From positions 101,999 through 137,165 of the forward strand of contig JH154019.1 of the NCBI GenBank assembly GCA_000226015.1: DNA of 35,167 nt, in the 5' to 3' direction. Numbering within the stretch: the first letter of the stretch is position 1; each line of letters begins with the position of its first letter. Below are positions 1 to 11,040 of the stretch, piece after piece. Under the pieces are notes generated by a model, which worked only from the letters and a program-made list of their open reading frames with translations, was not told where the DNA came from and did not search any database. The translations under genes were made by a program, and so were the position numbers. The DNA comes from Mnemiopsis leidyi. Lineage: Eukaryota; Ctenophora; Tentaculata; Lobata; Bolinopsidae.

Positions 1-455
1 GTAATTGTTCTACATTGAGACAGAGATGATCGATGTACACGTTAACAAAATCAAACCTTGAAATACCGCTAGTTGACCGGATAGATTTCAATCCTCAAGA
101 AAACAGCCGTGCTCCCATCTGTCATATCCACCTCCTACTTCTATGCCGAAATGAAGTCATTAAGAATTTTAGAGAATCAGTAAGAACTGAATATACGACT
201 CTGTAAGAGTCTAAATTTAAAGTTTGAATAAACTTGAATGAACGAAAATACATCATTCTTGTTCATATTTAGATCAAGATCATCATAATATTTTTTTAGA
301 ACTACTTTTGAGGGATCCTCAATTAGAAGAGTTCAAAGTTGTCGAGCGAGGGGATGTCTTCCATATCTGTCTGCTCGGAATCTGGTATGCCACCAGCAGC
401 TCATATGGCGCATTGTGACATTTTCTTAGTCCCAATTACGTTTAGAATTGGTTGA
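1..455. repeat. Composite repeat, module A, copy 0 (starts outside the window)
   Basis: This stretch recurs almost unchanged from about 4097 to 4553, and its first part recurs at 780-921 and 2100-2326. It begins abruptly at the window edge, so it continues to the left. Shared landmarks are the segment starting gtaattgttc and the segment ending in gaatatcg. It has no coding sequence that I recognise; short open frames occur in all copies but show no domain. The near identity of the copies points to recent duplication or a young mobile element. I could not find terminal repeats or a transposase. Confidence 0.75.
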
Positions 456-456
456 A

Positions 457-921
457 TATCGTAAAACGTAAAACGACCTTAAAAGAGGTGAAATATGTGT
501 TCCATAATAATTTTCAACAAAATATATTCAAAACTAATGAATTTTAAAATGCTTCATCTCCGCATCGTATCTCCAGTCCTTGTAAAAGGTAGCTTGGGAA
601 ATGGAGCTGGTTGTCCATGTTTTGAGGCTCAGTATTCCTTTCAGCTGTTTGACGTGGGAGCAGAACTCCTACTCCTCACGACCGACCGCCAGAATCTTCG
701 TCTCTTTCTGCAAAAACTGGCATTAGCTTGATAAAACTAATAATCATAGAAGTTTTTACTCTCATTGTTGTTACATTCTGTAATTGTTCCATATTGAGAC
801 AGAGATGATCGATGTACACGTTTACAAAATCAAACCTTGAAATACCGCTAGATGACCGGATAGATTTCAATCCTCAAGAAAACAGCCGTGCTCCCATCTG
901 TCATATCCACCTCCTACTTCT
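457..921. repeat. Composite repeat, modules B+A, copy 1
   Basis: Module B begins at the paired motif cgtaaaacgacc and is followed by module A. The same order is seen at about 1775-2326 and 3779-4553. This copy stops matching at about 921, where the other full copies continue with a segment starting gccgaaatga. Module B follows directly on module A copy 0, so the two form a head-to-tail tandem. Confidence 0.75.
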
Positions 922-1383
922 ATGTCTCCAGTTTCCCCGATATAGTTTTCTTGACAGTTGCCGGATGTTGCATTGTATTCGACACTACGGGACCCGCAGT
1001 CAAAGTTTGAGTTGGTCCTGACTGTGTTTCCTTTTTTCGGCGACCGACGAAATCTGTGGCCGACAGAATTGGTGTCCTACAAAATTTTTGCCCAACTAGA
1101 TCATGATCAATGGAATTACGTGTACTGTTAAGACTTGACTTGGTGACGTAGTGAAGTGTAAAGACACTACCAGATGCTCTGTGAAGTTATAGAAGGTGAC
1201 TTGGAGACATGATGAGGTCTCTAAGACATAAATTTATCCAAAGTTGTTGCTTCGTTAATAATAATCACGTTTATGAGAAAAGAGGACTTACACTGTTACT
1301 CGACACTGGAGTTGGTTCTGACCGACCCTGAGGAAAAATGTATGTCAAATCGGTTAAAGCACTTCCTTTCACAAATAAGTAAC
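922..1383. other. Unique spacer, no gene seen
   Basis: The sequence separates two repeat copies. It has two similar short phrases (gagttggtcctgac near 1009 and gagttggttctgac near 1310) but no domain-bearing frame, RNA gene or clear element end. Confidence 0.5.
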
Positions 1384-2326
1384 GAATTCTGATGTGTCTG
1401 AGCTCGTTCAAATATGTGTTCCATAATAATAATATTTACAAAACCTAAATAATTAATTGTAAAATGGATCTCTTCGTTAAAATTACTCTTCGGCAAAGGC
1501 AGTATCAGCAGTTGTTATCATCTTAGAGGCCAAGTAAAACTTACCAGCCGGAGCGAGTACTTAACCCGGAGGTTCTCACTAGCAATAAGGTCGTCCTCCG
1601 TTTTACGCTCCGTTATATTGTAGTAACGGAGCCCAGTAGCCAGTAAGTGTCCCGCACTGGCAGCGACATGTGTCTGTTTCTATTGTGAGTTTCTATGTTA
1701 ACGGGAAGACATTGCATTGTTAATCTTTATTGATTTATTTAACAGAGTAAATTTTATACTTTCCTTTATACTTAAAAAACGTAAAACGACCTTAAAAGAG
1801 GTGAAATATGTGTTCCATAATAATTTTCAACAAAATATATTCAAAACCTTTAAACTAATAAATTTTAAAATGCTTCATATCCGCAACGTATCTCCAGTCC
1901 TTGTAAAAGGTAGCTTGGGAAATGGAGCTGGTTGTCCATGTTTTGAGGCTCAGTATTCCTTTCAGCTGTTTGACGTGGGAGCAAAACTCCTACTCCTCAC
2001 GACCGACTGCCAGAATCTTCGTCTCTTTCTGCGAAAACTGGCATTAGCTTGATAAAACTAATAATCATAGAAGTTTTTTCTCTCATTGTTGTTACATTCT
2101 GTAATTGTTCCATATTGAGACAGAGATGATCGATGTACACGTTTACAAAATCAAACCTTGAAATACCGCTAGTTGACCGGATAGATTTCAATCCTCAAGA
2201 AAACAGCCGTGCTCCCATCTGTCATATCCACCTCCTTACTCCTACTTCTATGCCGAAATGAAGTCATTAAGAATTTTAGAGAATCAGTAAGAACTGAATA
2301 TACAACTCTGTAAGAGTCTAAATTTA
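1384..2326. repeat. Composite repeat, modules C+B+A, copy 2
   Basis: Module C (starting near gaattctgatgtgtctg, about 1384-1770) is joined to B and A. The same three-module series is found at about 3375-4553, with only scattered substitutions and small indels. This copy loses similarity at about 2326, inside module A, where the longer copies continue. No recognised protein is encoded. Whether C-B-A is one element or three nested ones cannot be decided here. Confidence 0.75.
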
Positions 2327-2448
2327 ACCTTAATCATAATAAAGCTTAAATTTATATTTTCCAGTAAGTCAACTTTTGTTATATCTAGATAGACTTTTGC
2401 AAAGTTATGAATTGTTAGATCTTAGTATTTAGATATGAATGAGCTAAA

Positions 2449-3193
2449 TTGTCTTCTGCTAGAACGTTTATTGTTGCAGCCGCCCATATTCCACTCGAGC
2501 CAGCCTCTTGCTCTTGCTTTGGTCTGGTTTTGCTCAGATGTTGCCAAGTTCCACACCTCCTTGCCTTTTTTAGTTCTTCAACAGCTCTAGCTGGAGAGGG
2601 TGGGCGGGTCTTGGGATCCCCTTTACTGACGACAACCTCAACACTTCCCCAAATGTGAGAGGATGGACAGGTCTTAGGAGCTGCATTGTTGAAGGCGATA
2701 TTCTTCATCACAAGATCCCCAAGATCACTGAAATTGAATTTGAAGCCCTCCTTAACTTGATCTGGTGCAGGGGGTTGACCAGTCGCTACAGCCTTCTCGC
2801 TCTCCTGGCGAGTTTGCTAATAATTATTCCTCAAATTGAGGACAGCATTTGAAGTGTCTGGTTTGAGAAGGTCTTCCAAAGTAGGAAGCTGGTGGTTCAG
2901 GGTGGCGGGCGGAGCAGCAGAAGCTTGGTGTGCCACCTCAGAACTTGACTGATATTGTTGGCCACAGTGACCCGCTAAAACAGGAGACATGACAGCTGCA
3001 GCAGGTCTAGGGAACATTAATCTCTGTATTGGAGGCACGCATGCTGGCATCTGTGGTGTAGGTCCATAAGGAATTATAAATGGCATTGGCGGTTGGAGTC
3101 CAAATAATAGCGGAGTCTGGCTCTGACTAGGTTGGCCAGCACCAGGTTGCAGTTAGCCAGCTCCTTGCAGCACTGAAGAACGGGGAACTTCGA
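2449..3193 (-). pseudogene. Family D pseudogene, copy 1
   Basis: Read on the minus strand, this encodes the remains of a protein. A Pro/Gln/Ala-rich part (ORF 2817-3086) is followed by a part with LEDLL, then a TAG stop, then an open stretch (2415-2711) with SDLGDL, AVEELKKARRCGTWQ and KTRPKQEQEAG. The stop lies at the same place as a TGA in the copy at 7341-8270, within otherwise alignable codons, so both copies look broken. The 3' part is missing: similarity ends near 2449, where the longer copy continues for about 200 bases. I do not recognise the parent protein. Confidence 0.55.
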
Positions 3194-3316
3194 TAGTGCA
3201 GATTCTCTGGCTTTAAGGGTCTGAAAAGGTAATACTAAGAAAAATAGGAAAAGGAGGGTGGGTATTCTGCAAATATAAGGGTTGTGATCATCAGTGGTCT
3301 GTAGCAGCTTTGCCGT

Positions 3317-3375
3317 ATATAAAATTGTCAGCATTTTTTGCTTCAGCCACGCATGCCCGGTCAAGTGCACATATG
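3317..3375. repeat. Short dispersed repeat E, copy 1
   Basis: A roughly 60-base segment around cttcagccacgcatgcccgg also occurs at about 5484-5543. Here it lies between a D pseudogene and module C of the composite repeat. Confidence 0.6.
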
Positions 3376-4553
3376 AACGAATTCTGATGTGTCTGAGCTT
3401 GTTCAAATATGTGTTCAATAATAATAATATTTACAAAACTTAAATAATAAATTTTAAAATGGATCTCTTCGTTAAAATTACTCTTCGGCAAAGGCAGTAT
3501 CAGCAGTTAAAGTTGTTATTATCTTAGAGGCCAAGTAAAACTTACCAGCCGGAGCGAGTACATAACCCGGAGGTTCACACTAGCGAAGAGGTCGTCCTCT
3601 GTTTTACGCTCCGTTATATTATAGTAACGGAGCCCAGTAGCCAGTAAGTGTCCTGCACTGGCAGCGACATGTGTCTGTTTCTGTTGTGAGTTTCTATGTT
3701 AACGGGAAGACATTGCATTGTTAATCCTTATTGATTTATTTAACAGAGTAAATTTTATACTTTCCTTTATACTTAAAAAACGTAATACGACCTTAAAAGA
3801 GGCGAAATATGTGTTCCATAATAATTTTCAACAAAATATATTCAAAACCTAAATAATAATTTTAAAATGCTTTATCTCCGCAACGTATCTCCAGTCCTTG
3901 TAAAAGGTAGCTTGGGAAATGGAGCTGGTTGTCCATGTTTTGAGGCTCAGTATTCCTTTCAGCTGTTTGACGTGGGAGCAGAACTCCTACTCCTCTCGAC
4001 CGACCGCCAGAATCTTCGTCTCTTTCTGCGCAAACTGGCATTAGCTTGATAAAACTAATAATCATAGAAGTTTTTACTCTCATTGTTGTTACATTCTGTA
4101 ATTGTTCCATATTGAGACAGAGATGATCGATGAACACGTTTACAAAATTAAACCTTGAAATACCGCTAGTTGACCGGATAGATTTCAATCCTCAAGAAAA
4201 CAGCCGTGCTCCCATCTGTCATATCCACCTCTTACTTCTATGCCGAAATGAAGTCATTAAGAATTTTAGAGAATCAGTAAGAACTGAATATACGACTCTG
4301 TAAGAGTCTAATTTAAAGTTTCAATAAACTTGAATGAACGAAAATACATCATTCTTGTTCATATTTAGATCAAGATCATCATAATATTTTTAGAACTACT
4401 TTTGGGGGATCCTCAATTAGAAGAGTACAAAGTTGTCGAGCGAGGGGATGTCTTCCATATCTGTCTGCTCGGAATCTGGTATGCCACCAGCAGCTCTTAT
4501 GGCGCATTGTGACATTCTCTTAGTCCCAATTACGTTTAGAATTGGTCGAATAT
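3375..4553. repeat. Composite repeat, modules C+B+A, copy 3 (longest)
   Basis: This is the fullest copy in the window. C (about 3375-3770), B (about 3779-3850) and A (about 3860-4553) are all present, and module A runs to the same end as the copy at 1-455. After gaatatcg the sequence departs from the other copies. No coding domain is visible; the short frames are shared by the copies because their DNA is shared. Confidence 0.75.
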
Positions 4554-4675
4554 CGGTTTTCTTCTGTTGGCTTTTCCTCATTCTCCTCTATGTAATTCTG
4601 CTTCATTATCGATTGGTTTTCTTTCTCCGGTTTCGTCCAAAATATTTGAAAATATTTAATTTTCAGTTATTACCC

Positions 4676-4700
4676 ATGGGGGGGGGGGGGGTTGGGGGAG
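4676..4700. repeat. Poly-G run
   Basis: A run of about 13 G is followed by ttgggggag. Such runs are length-unstable and prone to sequencing error. Confidence 0.8.
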
Positions 4701-4713
4701 AGTAAGGCACTAA

Positions 4714-4802
4714 GGCACTGACCATGACCATGGAAAATTGGAGTTTTGCCACGGTCATGGTTAGAATTTTACCACTGACCATGGTCATGGGTATTCGGTC
4801 AA
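4714..4802. repeat. Inverted repeat built from CCATGACCATGG
   Basis: The left arm (about 4721-4732) carries CCATGACCATGG and the right arm CCATGGTCATGG, which is its exact reverse complement. A third related copy, cacggtcatggtt, lies between them. Together they can form a large hairpin. Confidence 0.6.
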
Positions 4803-5263
4803 AAAATCGTGATCATCTTACCTCTCCCCTGATTAGCATGGTTACAAGGTCACGTGACGTCGTGACGTGGTTAGGTTCCTAATGGGAACAGGATTAATGT
4901 TTTAGTTAGGGTTGATAAGTTAATGTTTGCGAAGGATAAAAGTCAGTGCTTTTGTTATACCTCTAGCTCTCACATGACCTAATGAAGGCGCTGGATCGGA
5001 TTAGGGTTACTCGCATGTTACAACTACTTGCATAGTGATCTGAGTTTTTAGAGCTTAGTAATGAAAACAAATGAGTCATATAACCCAAAGTCACGCAGTC
5101 AGTTATGTTTATGAGACATATTTTATCGTGTGATATGAGATTGACTGTTCTATCGAGAATTGAATCACTGGATTATGGTCCACGTTCGCCATGACGTCGG
5201 TTATAACGTCAGTCATGAATTTTACGTCATATTAGTAATCAAGGTAATTAGTAATTCAGTTTA
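4803..5263. other. No gene seen; cluster of GACGT motifs
   Basis: No supported coding frame is visible. Motifs of the form TGACGT/ACGTCA or cacgtgacgtcgtgacgtgg cluster at about 4850-4870 and 5190-5230. These resemble CREB/ATF half sites, but nothing shows that they act as promoters. Confidence 0.3.
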
Positions 5264-5476
5264 TCAACAAGATCTTTGTGCATAAGAACCAAATTCATGT
5301 TCAGCTGCAAGTTCCATCACGTCGTGTACGCATCCTTGTATGTCGATGTTGGTATACAGGTAGGTCACGTCGGTCGTGCAGAACTTCCAACCTTTAAGTT
5401 GATCCTGTGTGAGCTTTCTTAGGTCTTCGAGGTCTTGCAGATGGCTGGGAATGTGCTCCAGCAAGGGGACTTAAGA
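5264..5476 (-). pseudogene. Penelope-like retroelement reverse transcriptase fragment
   Basis: On the minus strand a 66-residue frame contains the phrase FCTTDVTYLYTNID. This fits the first catalytic-Asp region of the fingers/palm in Penelope-like RTs (typically a DVTSLYTNI-like motif). It is preceded by a helix rich in leucine and charged residues that fits the same family. There is no sign of the downstream catalytic YxDD motif, the GIY-YIG endonuclease or terminal repeats, so this is a truncated relic. The family assignment rests on the motif alone. Confidence 0.6.
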
Positions 5477-5483
5477 CATAAGT

Positions 5484-5543
5484 ATAAAAATTGTAAGCAT
5501 TTTCTGCTTCAGCCACGCATGCCCGGTCAAGTGCACACATGAA
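5484..5543. repeat. Short dispersed repeat E, copy 2
   Basis: This matches 3317-3375, including cttcagccacgcatgcccgg and the following gtcaagtgcaca. It abuts the Penelope-like fragment. Confidence 0.6.
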
Positions 5544-6440
5544 TTTCAGATATCGTTATTTTATATCTTCTATATCCTTTCGGTTATTTTGTCTTATCAA
5601 TTTATTTTTTGGATAATGATAATGCTTTTATATAGAAAACTTGTTTCTTTTACCTGTTTCTTATAATATGTGGTTTTCTTTGGATGTATAAACTAGCTAA
5701 GGATAAAATAGACTTCTTTTTTACGAGAAATTTTAGACTCTCACATCAAATTATGCACAGGAATTTAGTTGAAAATAATTATCATTAAATAAAAATTTAC
5801 GCTCAATATAATAGATTTATCTATATAATGATAGTAGAAATTATCGAATTCTAATGTCATCAAATTAACTTCATGACCGCAAACTCTCCCTCGGAAGTGA
5901 AACATATTTGAAAATCTATTGTCTCGCATAAACTCGTAAAATGATCTTATGAAAGTGTAAAATGCGTGTCTCTCAGTCAAGAAACAATCGCGTACAAGTT
6001 TTTCTTCTCTCACACTGTTCGTAGTCTTAGAATATTTAAATGTAGAGAAGCACATCACCATATTTTTGTGTAAAGTTTTCCTTCACCAGACCAATTTGAC
6101 CAATTTGACCTGTGTGACTCTGATTTTGCGCCAATAACCCCATCCGGTGTATATATCCGGCAATTTCCTGTATGAAATCTCGAAAATGGCATCGTACAAT
6201 GTCCGTCTCTTATTGGCACTATCACTTTCAGATCCAGTAACTTGAAACATCTCACATTTAGATTCAATGCTACTATCAATGAAACCTACAACCCTGTAAT
6301 TAGCGATCATTGCGAAACTTTGTAGTCCGAGAAACGGAAAGTAAAAACGTTTTTATAAAGATTCTTTTTTATTACCTCAGCGACATATACATATAAGCTT
6401 CCCTACGAAAAATTAAACGCAGTAAAGACGGTTTAGCTCA
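5544..6440. other. No recognised gene
   Basis: This AT-rich stretch has several short minus-strand frames (for example 5765-6061 and 6055-6279), none with a motif or splice pattern that I can support. Confidence 0.4.
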
Positions 6441-6460
6441 CCTAAATCGGACTGCTTAGA

Positions 6461-6501
6461 TGAGTTATTAAGGAGGGTTAAAAACTGTCCTTAATAACTC
6501 A
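6461..6501. repeat. 14-bp perfect inverted repeat
   Basis: The arm TGAGTTATTAAGGA (6461-6474) pairs perfectly with its reverse complement at 6488-6501 across a 13-base loop. It is followed by two related direct copies (about 6509-6532 and 6538-6562) of an aactctc...ggaggg/gagggtt unit. The cluster resembles the end of a small foldback element, but no target-site duplication is evident. Confidence 0.6.
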
Positions 6502-6562
6502 GTTATCTAACTCTCATATTTAGGAGGGTTTATGGGGCTAAACTCTCCTATTTATGAGGGTT

Positions 6563-6825
6563 TGCGCGCGTTCCAATGTAAATGGAAATGTAAATGGAAA
6601 TGTAAGAATAAGAAAGTATTATAAAAGAAAATAAGACTATACCAACTGCTCAATATACACTAGATAGGGATACCATACTGCAGTTCCCTACTCAATGATA
6701 CTTAATGTGACTTAAATTACGGTCAGCTGCTAAAATTAACTAACACTGTTTGTATGAGTGATTAAAGATGAATATAAAAACAAGCTTTAACTAATAATTA
6801 ATATTTAGAAGATTAAAAGATTTAA
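6563..6825. other. Repeat-derived flank, no gene
   Basis: It contains a short segment (about 6712-6775) whose reverse complement appears near 11262-11310 and 13400-13470, with the core catacaaacagtgtt. It therefore belongs to the flank of the D repeat family. Confidence 0.45.
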
Positions 6826-7230
6826 AAGATTGGTACCGAATTCAACTACATAATACTGTTCTTTACCTTCCACTTTCTCTTTTGGTCGCTCATATGACTT
6901 TAATACCATATTTACTTTTGGCTGAATGCCTAACTTCTCAACGGCATACTTAATCTGTTGACCAGTATAAAGGAGTTTTTCCTCAGCTTCCTGTAAAGCC
7001 CTGGTTCGTTCAGGGTCTTCTGCTAGGACGTTTATTGTTGCAGCCGTCCATTTTCCACTCGAGCCAGCCTCTTGCTGTTGCTTTGGTCTGGTTTTGCTCA
7101 GAGGTTGCCAAGTTCCACACCTCCTTGCCTTTTTTAGTTCCTCAACAGCTCTAGTTGGAGAGGGTGGGTGGGTCTTGGGATAACCTTTACTGACGACAAC
7201 CTCAACACTTCCCCCAATGTGAGAGGGATA
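6826..7230 (-). pseudogene. Family D pseudogene, copy 2 (3' part only)
   Basis: This is a truncated copy matching the 3' half of the D unit that follows. It starts at ggtaccgaattcaac and ends within the segment reading gggggaagtgttgaggtt on the minus strand. Flanking phrases such as aactaataattaat occur before it and again near 7231. That suggests it arose by a tandem duplication with the copy at 7341-8270. Confidence 0.6.
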
Positions 7231-7340
7231 ACTAATAATTAATGTTTAAAATTAAACTGAAAAATGATGTACCACGTAAATTTTAAGCGAATGATTTAAA
7301 TATATGATTACTTACTGTTCAGTTTCTCTACTCTTCGCAT

Positions 7341-8270
7341 TTAAAGATCGGTACCGAATTCAACTACATAATACTGTTCTTCACCTTCTACTTTCTCTTT
7401 TGGTCGCTCACATGACTTTACTACCATATTTACTTTTGGCTGAATGCCTAACTTCTCAACAGCATACTTAATCTGTTGACCAGTATAAAGGAGTTTTTCC
7501 TCAGCTTCCTGTAAAGCCCTGGTCCGTTCAGGGTCTTCTGCTAGGACGTTTATTATTACAGCCGTCCATTTTACACTTGAACCAGCCTCTTGCTCTTGCT
7601 TTGGCCTGGTTTTGCTCAGAGGTTGCCAAGTTCCACACCTCCTTGCCTTTTTTAGTTCCTCAACAGCTCTAGCTGGAGAGGGTGGGTGGGTCTTGGGATA
7701 ACCTTTACTGACGACAACCTCAACACTTCCCCCAATGTGAGAGGATGGACGGGTCTTAGGAGCTGCATTGTTGAAGGCGACATTCTTCATCACAAGATCC
7801 CCAAGATCACTTATATTGAAGCCCTCCTTAACTTGATCTGGTGCAGGGGAAGACCAGTCGCTACAGCCTTCTCGCTCTCCTGGCGAATTTGTCAATAATT
7901 ATTCCTCAAATTGACGCCAGCATGTGAACTGTCTTGTTTTAGAAGGTCTTCCAAAGTAGGAAGCTGGTGGTTCAGGGTGGCAGGCGGAGCAGCAGAAGCT
8001 TGGTGTGCCACCTTATAACTTGGCTGATATTGTTGGCCACAGTGACCCGCTAAAACAGGAGACATGACAGCTGCAGCAGGTCTAGGGAACATAAATCCCT
8101 GTATTGGAGGCATTCATGCTGGCATCTGTGGTGTAGGTCCATAAGGAATCATAAATGGCATTGGCGGTTGAAGTCCAAATAACAGCGGAGTCTGGCTCTG
8201 AATAGGTTGGCCAGCACCAGGTTGCAGTTAGCCAGCTCCTTGCAGCACTGAAGAACGGGGAACTTGGTTT
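7341..8270 (-). pseudogene. Family D pseudogene, copy 3 (longest)
   Basis: On the minus strand an upstream frame (7892-8113) is rich in Pro, Ala and Gln and contains LPTLEDLLK. It ends in TGA, and a shifted 184-codon frame (7341-7895) follows. That frame carries SDLGDL, a basic segment AVEELKKARRCGTWQ, then a charged C-terminal helix with EEKLLYTGQQIKYAVEKLG, and stops at GTDL. Copies 1 and 4 show that the two frames belong to one original coding region, now broken here by a stop and a small indel. I do not recognise the family. The low-complexity N-terminus and helical C-terminus would suit a nuclear or RNA-binding protein, but this is a guess. Confidence 0.55.
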
Positions 8271-8280
8271 TGTTGACCCT

Positions 8281-8372
8281 CAATGAATGAGTGAATGAAT
8301 GAGTGAATGAATGAAAGAATGAATGAATTAATTAATGAATAAATGAATCAAATAACGAATCAATAGATTAGT
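8281..8372. repeat. (GAAT)n-type simple repeat
   Basis: An imperfect tetranucleotide array of gaatgaat/gagtgaat units. A shorter reverse-complement version borders the inverted D copy at about 11700-11722, so the array is part of the duplicated unit. Confidence 0.75.
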
Positions 8373-10604
8373 CTTCGTTTTCATTACTTAATAGCGACTA
8401 GTATGAATGCCATGTGAAAATGTCCAAGAATTGGCGCCAAGGTAAACGTGAGATTTTATTAAATGCAGAATCTGCACAGTTACAAGAAAAACCATCGGCA
8501 CAACAAGATCCACCGAAGTATTTATGTTTATTTTTAGGTTGGGTGGTACTCTGTCCAGTATTACATACATGTGGATGGTAGGGTATTTGTGTGGATGAAG
8601 TTCTACCATTCTTTATTGGGGAAAACTTCTTATTTAACCTGAGGAAAAATTCTGAGGTATCTTTTGGGCACAACAATCTTAATTGATCAGTAGGTCAACA
8701 ACCTTCACAACAACCTTCATCGATCTATAGACACTGTCACCACGCTCGTCAAACATTATATTAGTTTATAGTACAATAAATTGTTATTGATTGAATTATA
8801 ACACTCTCTACTATCGTATTTCCCAGATGGCTCGTTTATGTAGTGATTGTTACGAATATCCGGCACAACTGTCTGTAATGTAAAATACCCTTTACCCTTA
8901 CTAAAACAGCAAAGTGCTTGGCAAAACTTTTTCAAGCCATACTACGCTTAAATGTAGGGTATACTCTTCTATCCTTATCATGAGATAGTGTCTCCAAATG
9001 AATATTCAATATTTCACAAAAGTAAAATTCGTCGCAAATCTACTATCTACATCAACAGTAGTGTCATCTTGTATAGGATAGTGTGTCAAGAAAAATTTGT
9101 ACAACAAAATAATATCATCTCAAATTATATAATCCAATCCATCAGATGTTCTCTGATCTAGGTCAGCTTCAGGTTGCTTAACAGTTTAGCTTAATAGTCA
9201 CTTTTTTGTTATCTACTTTCAGTAACCGTCCCGCTGTCTCTATTGCTACCGTTTCGTACCTGTTTAGTATTGCTCATTATTCCCTGCTTTCTTAAATTCT
9301 CAAAACCACCCACTTCGAAATTGTCCACCCATTATACACTCAACTTCTTCTTTCCCTATTTTATACCTGAGCACATTTCTAAACGCTAAAACATGTTCCA
9401 CTATAATTACGAGGGGTAGTTAATTTAGCAACACGAAATCATACCGCAGTCGGTCCCAAATAGCTGTACTGCACCATAAACGAATCTTTCCCCAGGACTA
9501 TGTGAACAATTACGATAGAAGGGTTCTGGTCGAGGTAAACCAAGCAGCTCTGGCTCTAGAATTCTACACAGCTTCTCTATTTACTTCTCCTATTAGTAAA
9601 CAGTTGAGGTGAGCGGTATTTAAAATAGCATTTTAATGTAATTGAATAGTCCAATGTGGCTGTCTAAGACATATCGTATTGATATACAATTAAAAGAAAT
9701 TTCCTGATTCCCCGTGTTTAATGTATAAAGAAAATTGATTTCTTTAGAAACTAATTTCAGTGTATACATTATCTTCAGTCTCAAATATTACGACTTGTTG
9801 GTCTAAAAATATTACAGTAAAGTTTTAACTAGCAACTGTCGTTTCATTGGTATACACAAAGACTTTTTATTCGTTTCCATTAGTCCATGTTCATGTCCAT
9901 GTTTGGCAGGAATCATCTCCAGAACGTATAGCTGGATCTCTGTGTTTCAGGTCTTTTCATAGGTCTCTCAACAGTCACTGTAAAGAAATAAACAATGTCA
10001 AAGACTTTGAGCTTTGAAGCTTTAAAATGTTAAGATGTCGTCTTCTAATTGTTCTCCAAGATTTCTTGTTGTTCGGGACGGCACAGTAAAGTTAATTATG
10101 TGTTATAATGTGTTTTAATGTGTTGATGACGGCATGTCGAACAATATTTTATATGCTTGGAAGGCTTTTTAAACGATTGAAAAGTTCTAGGCTTTCCATT
10201 ATCGGTATGAAATTTTTTTATCTCCTTTAACCGAAAATTATTCTGGTTTTATCTCGTTATAACACATAAAGGGATAAAGATAAAAATAATTTTGAATTCG
10301 ATTGCTCTGTATAATTAGGCCGTAATAGTTTTCTATGATATGATGACGGTGCACTGATTACTGATAGTGACGAAACGTTAAGAAAGGTAGTTCGCAAAAT
10401 AAAATAAACACATTTAGTCTGTATAGCTGAACAAATCAAGATTTTGACTGAAGTCACAACCAACATATATGTAAGTACTAACAGACTGAAAACAGGAAAC
10501 ACTGTTAAGTTTATAACAGTCAGTCGTTTGATACTGGGTTGATACCTGACCAGCTAAAAACGCAGTATATCACACCAAACGCAAATATCGTCACATGTGG
10601 ATCT
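8373..10604. other. Long stretch without recognised gene
   Basis: The only frame of note is a 92-codon minus frame (8398-8676) with a Cys-rich segment, CCADGFSCNC. It lacks a signal peptide and is not supported enough to call. The rest (8680-10600) has no motif, RNA gene or element ends that I can identify. Confidence 0.4.
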
Positions 10605-11040
10605 TGTGAGTGAGTGATTGAGTGATTGAGTGATTCAGTCAGTCAGTCAGTCAGTCAGTCAGTCAGTCAGTCAGGCAGTCAGTCAGGCAGTCAGTCAGTC
10701 AGTCAGTCAGTCAGGCAGTCAGTCAGTCAGTCAGTCAGTCAGTCAGTCAGTCAGTCAGTCAGTCAGTCAGTCAGTCAGTCAGTCAGTCAGTCAGTCAGTC
10801 AGTCAGTCNNNNNNNNNNGAGTGAGTGATTGAGTGATTGAGTGATTCAGTCAGTCAGTCAGTCAGTCAGTCTGTCAGTCTGTCAGGCAGTCAGTCAGTCA
10901 GGCAGTAAGTCAGTCAGTCAATCAGTCAATCAGTCAGTCAGTCAGTCAGTCAGTCAGTCAGTCAGTCAGTCAGTCAGTCAGTCAGTCAGTCAGTCAGTCA
11001 GTCAGTCAGTCAGTCAGTCAGTCAGTCAGTGACTGAGTGA
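10605..11040. repeat. (TCAG)n microsatellite spanning an assembly gap
   Basis: Long runs of the tetranucleotide tcag (written agtc/cagt) flank the N run. The open frames here (SQSVSQSV repeats) are artefacts of the array. The array is entered twice by the same lead-in, gagtgagtgattgagtg, at about 10609 and again at about 10819 just after the gap. Confidence 0.95.
10809..10818. other. Assembly gap (10 N)
   Basis: Ten undetermined bases lie inside the microsatellite. The sequence after the gap restarts with the same lead-in as the sequence before it, so the two sides may be one locus written twice. Confidence 0.98.

Noticed and set aside
676..4188. Recurring MKSIRS...-type short frames in the composite repeat
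   Set aside because: They recur only because the DNA is duplicated, on both strands, without a domain or a consistent length.
4676..4700. Poly-G as G-quadruplex regulatory element
   Set aside because: A single homopolymer run next to repeats; no gene start is nearby and its length is uncertain.
8398..8676. Cys-rich minus-strand frame (CCADGFSCNC) as a secreted peptide gene
   Set aside because: No signal peptide, no splice sites that I trust and no recognised Cys framework.
10626..11032. Open frames of SQSV repeats
   Set aside because: They are translations of the TCAG array and cross the N gap; every phase of the array is open.
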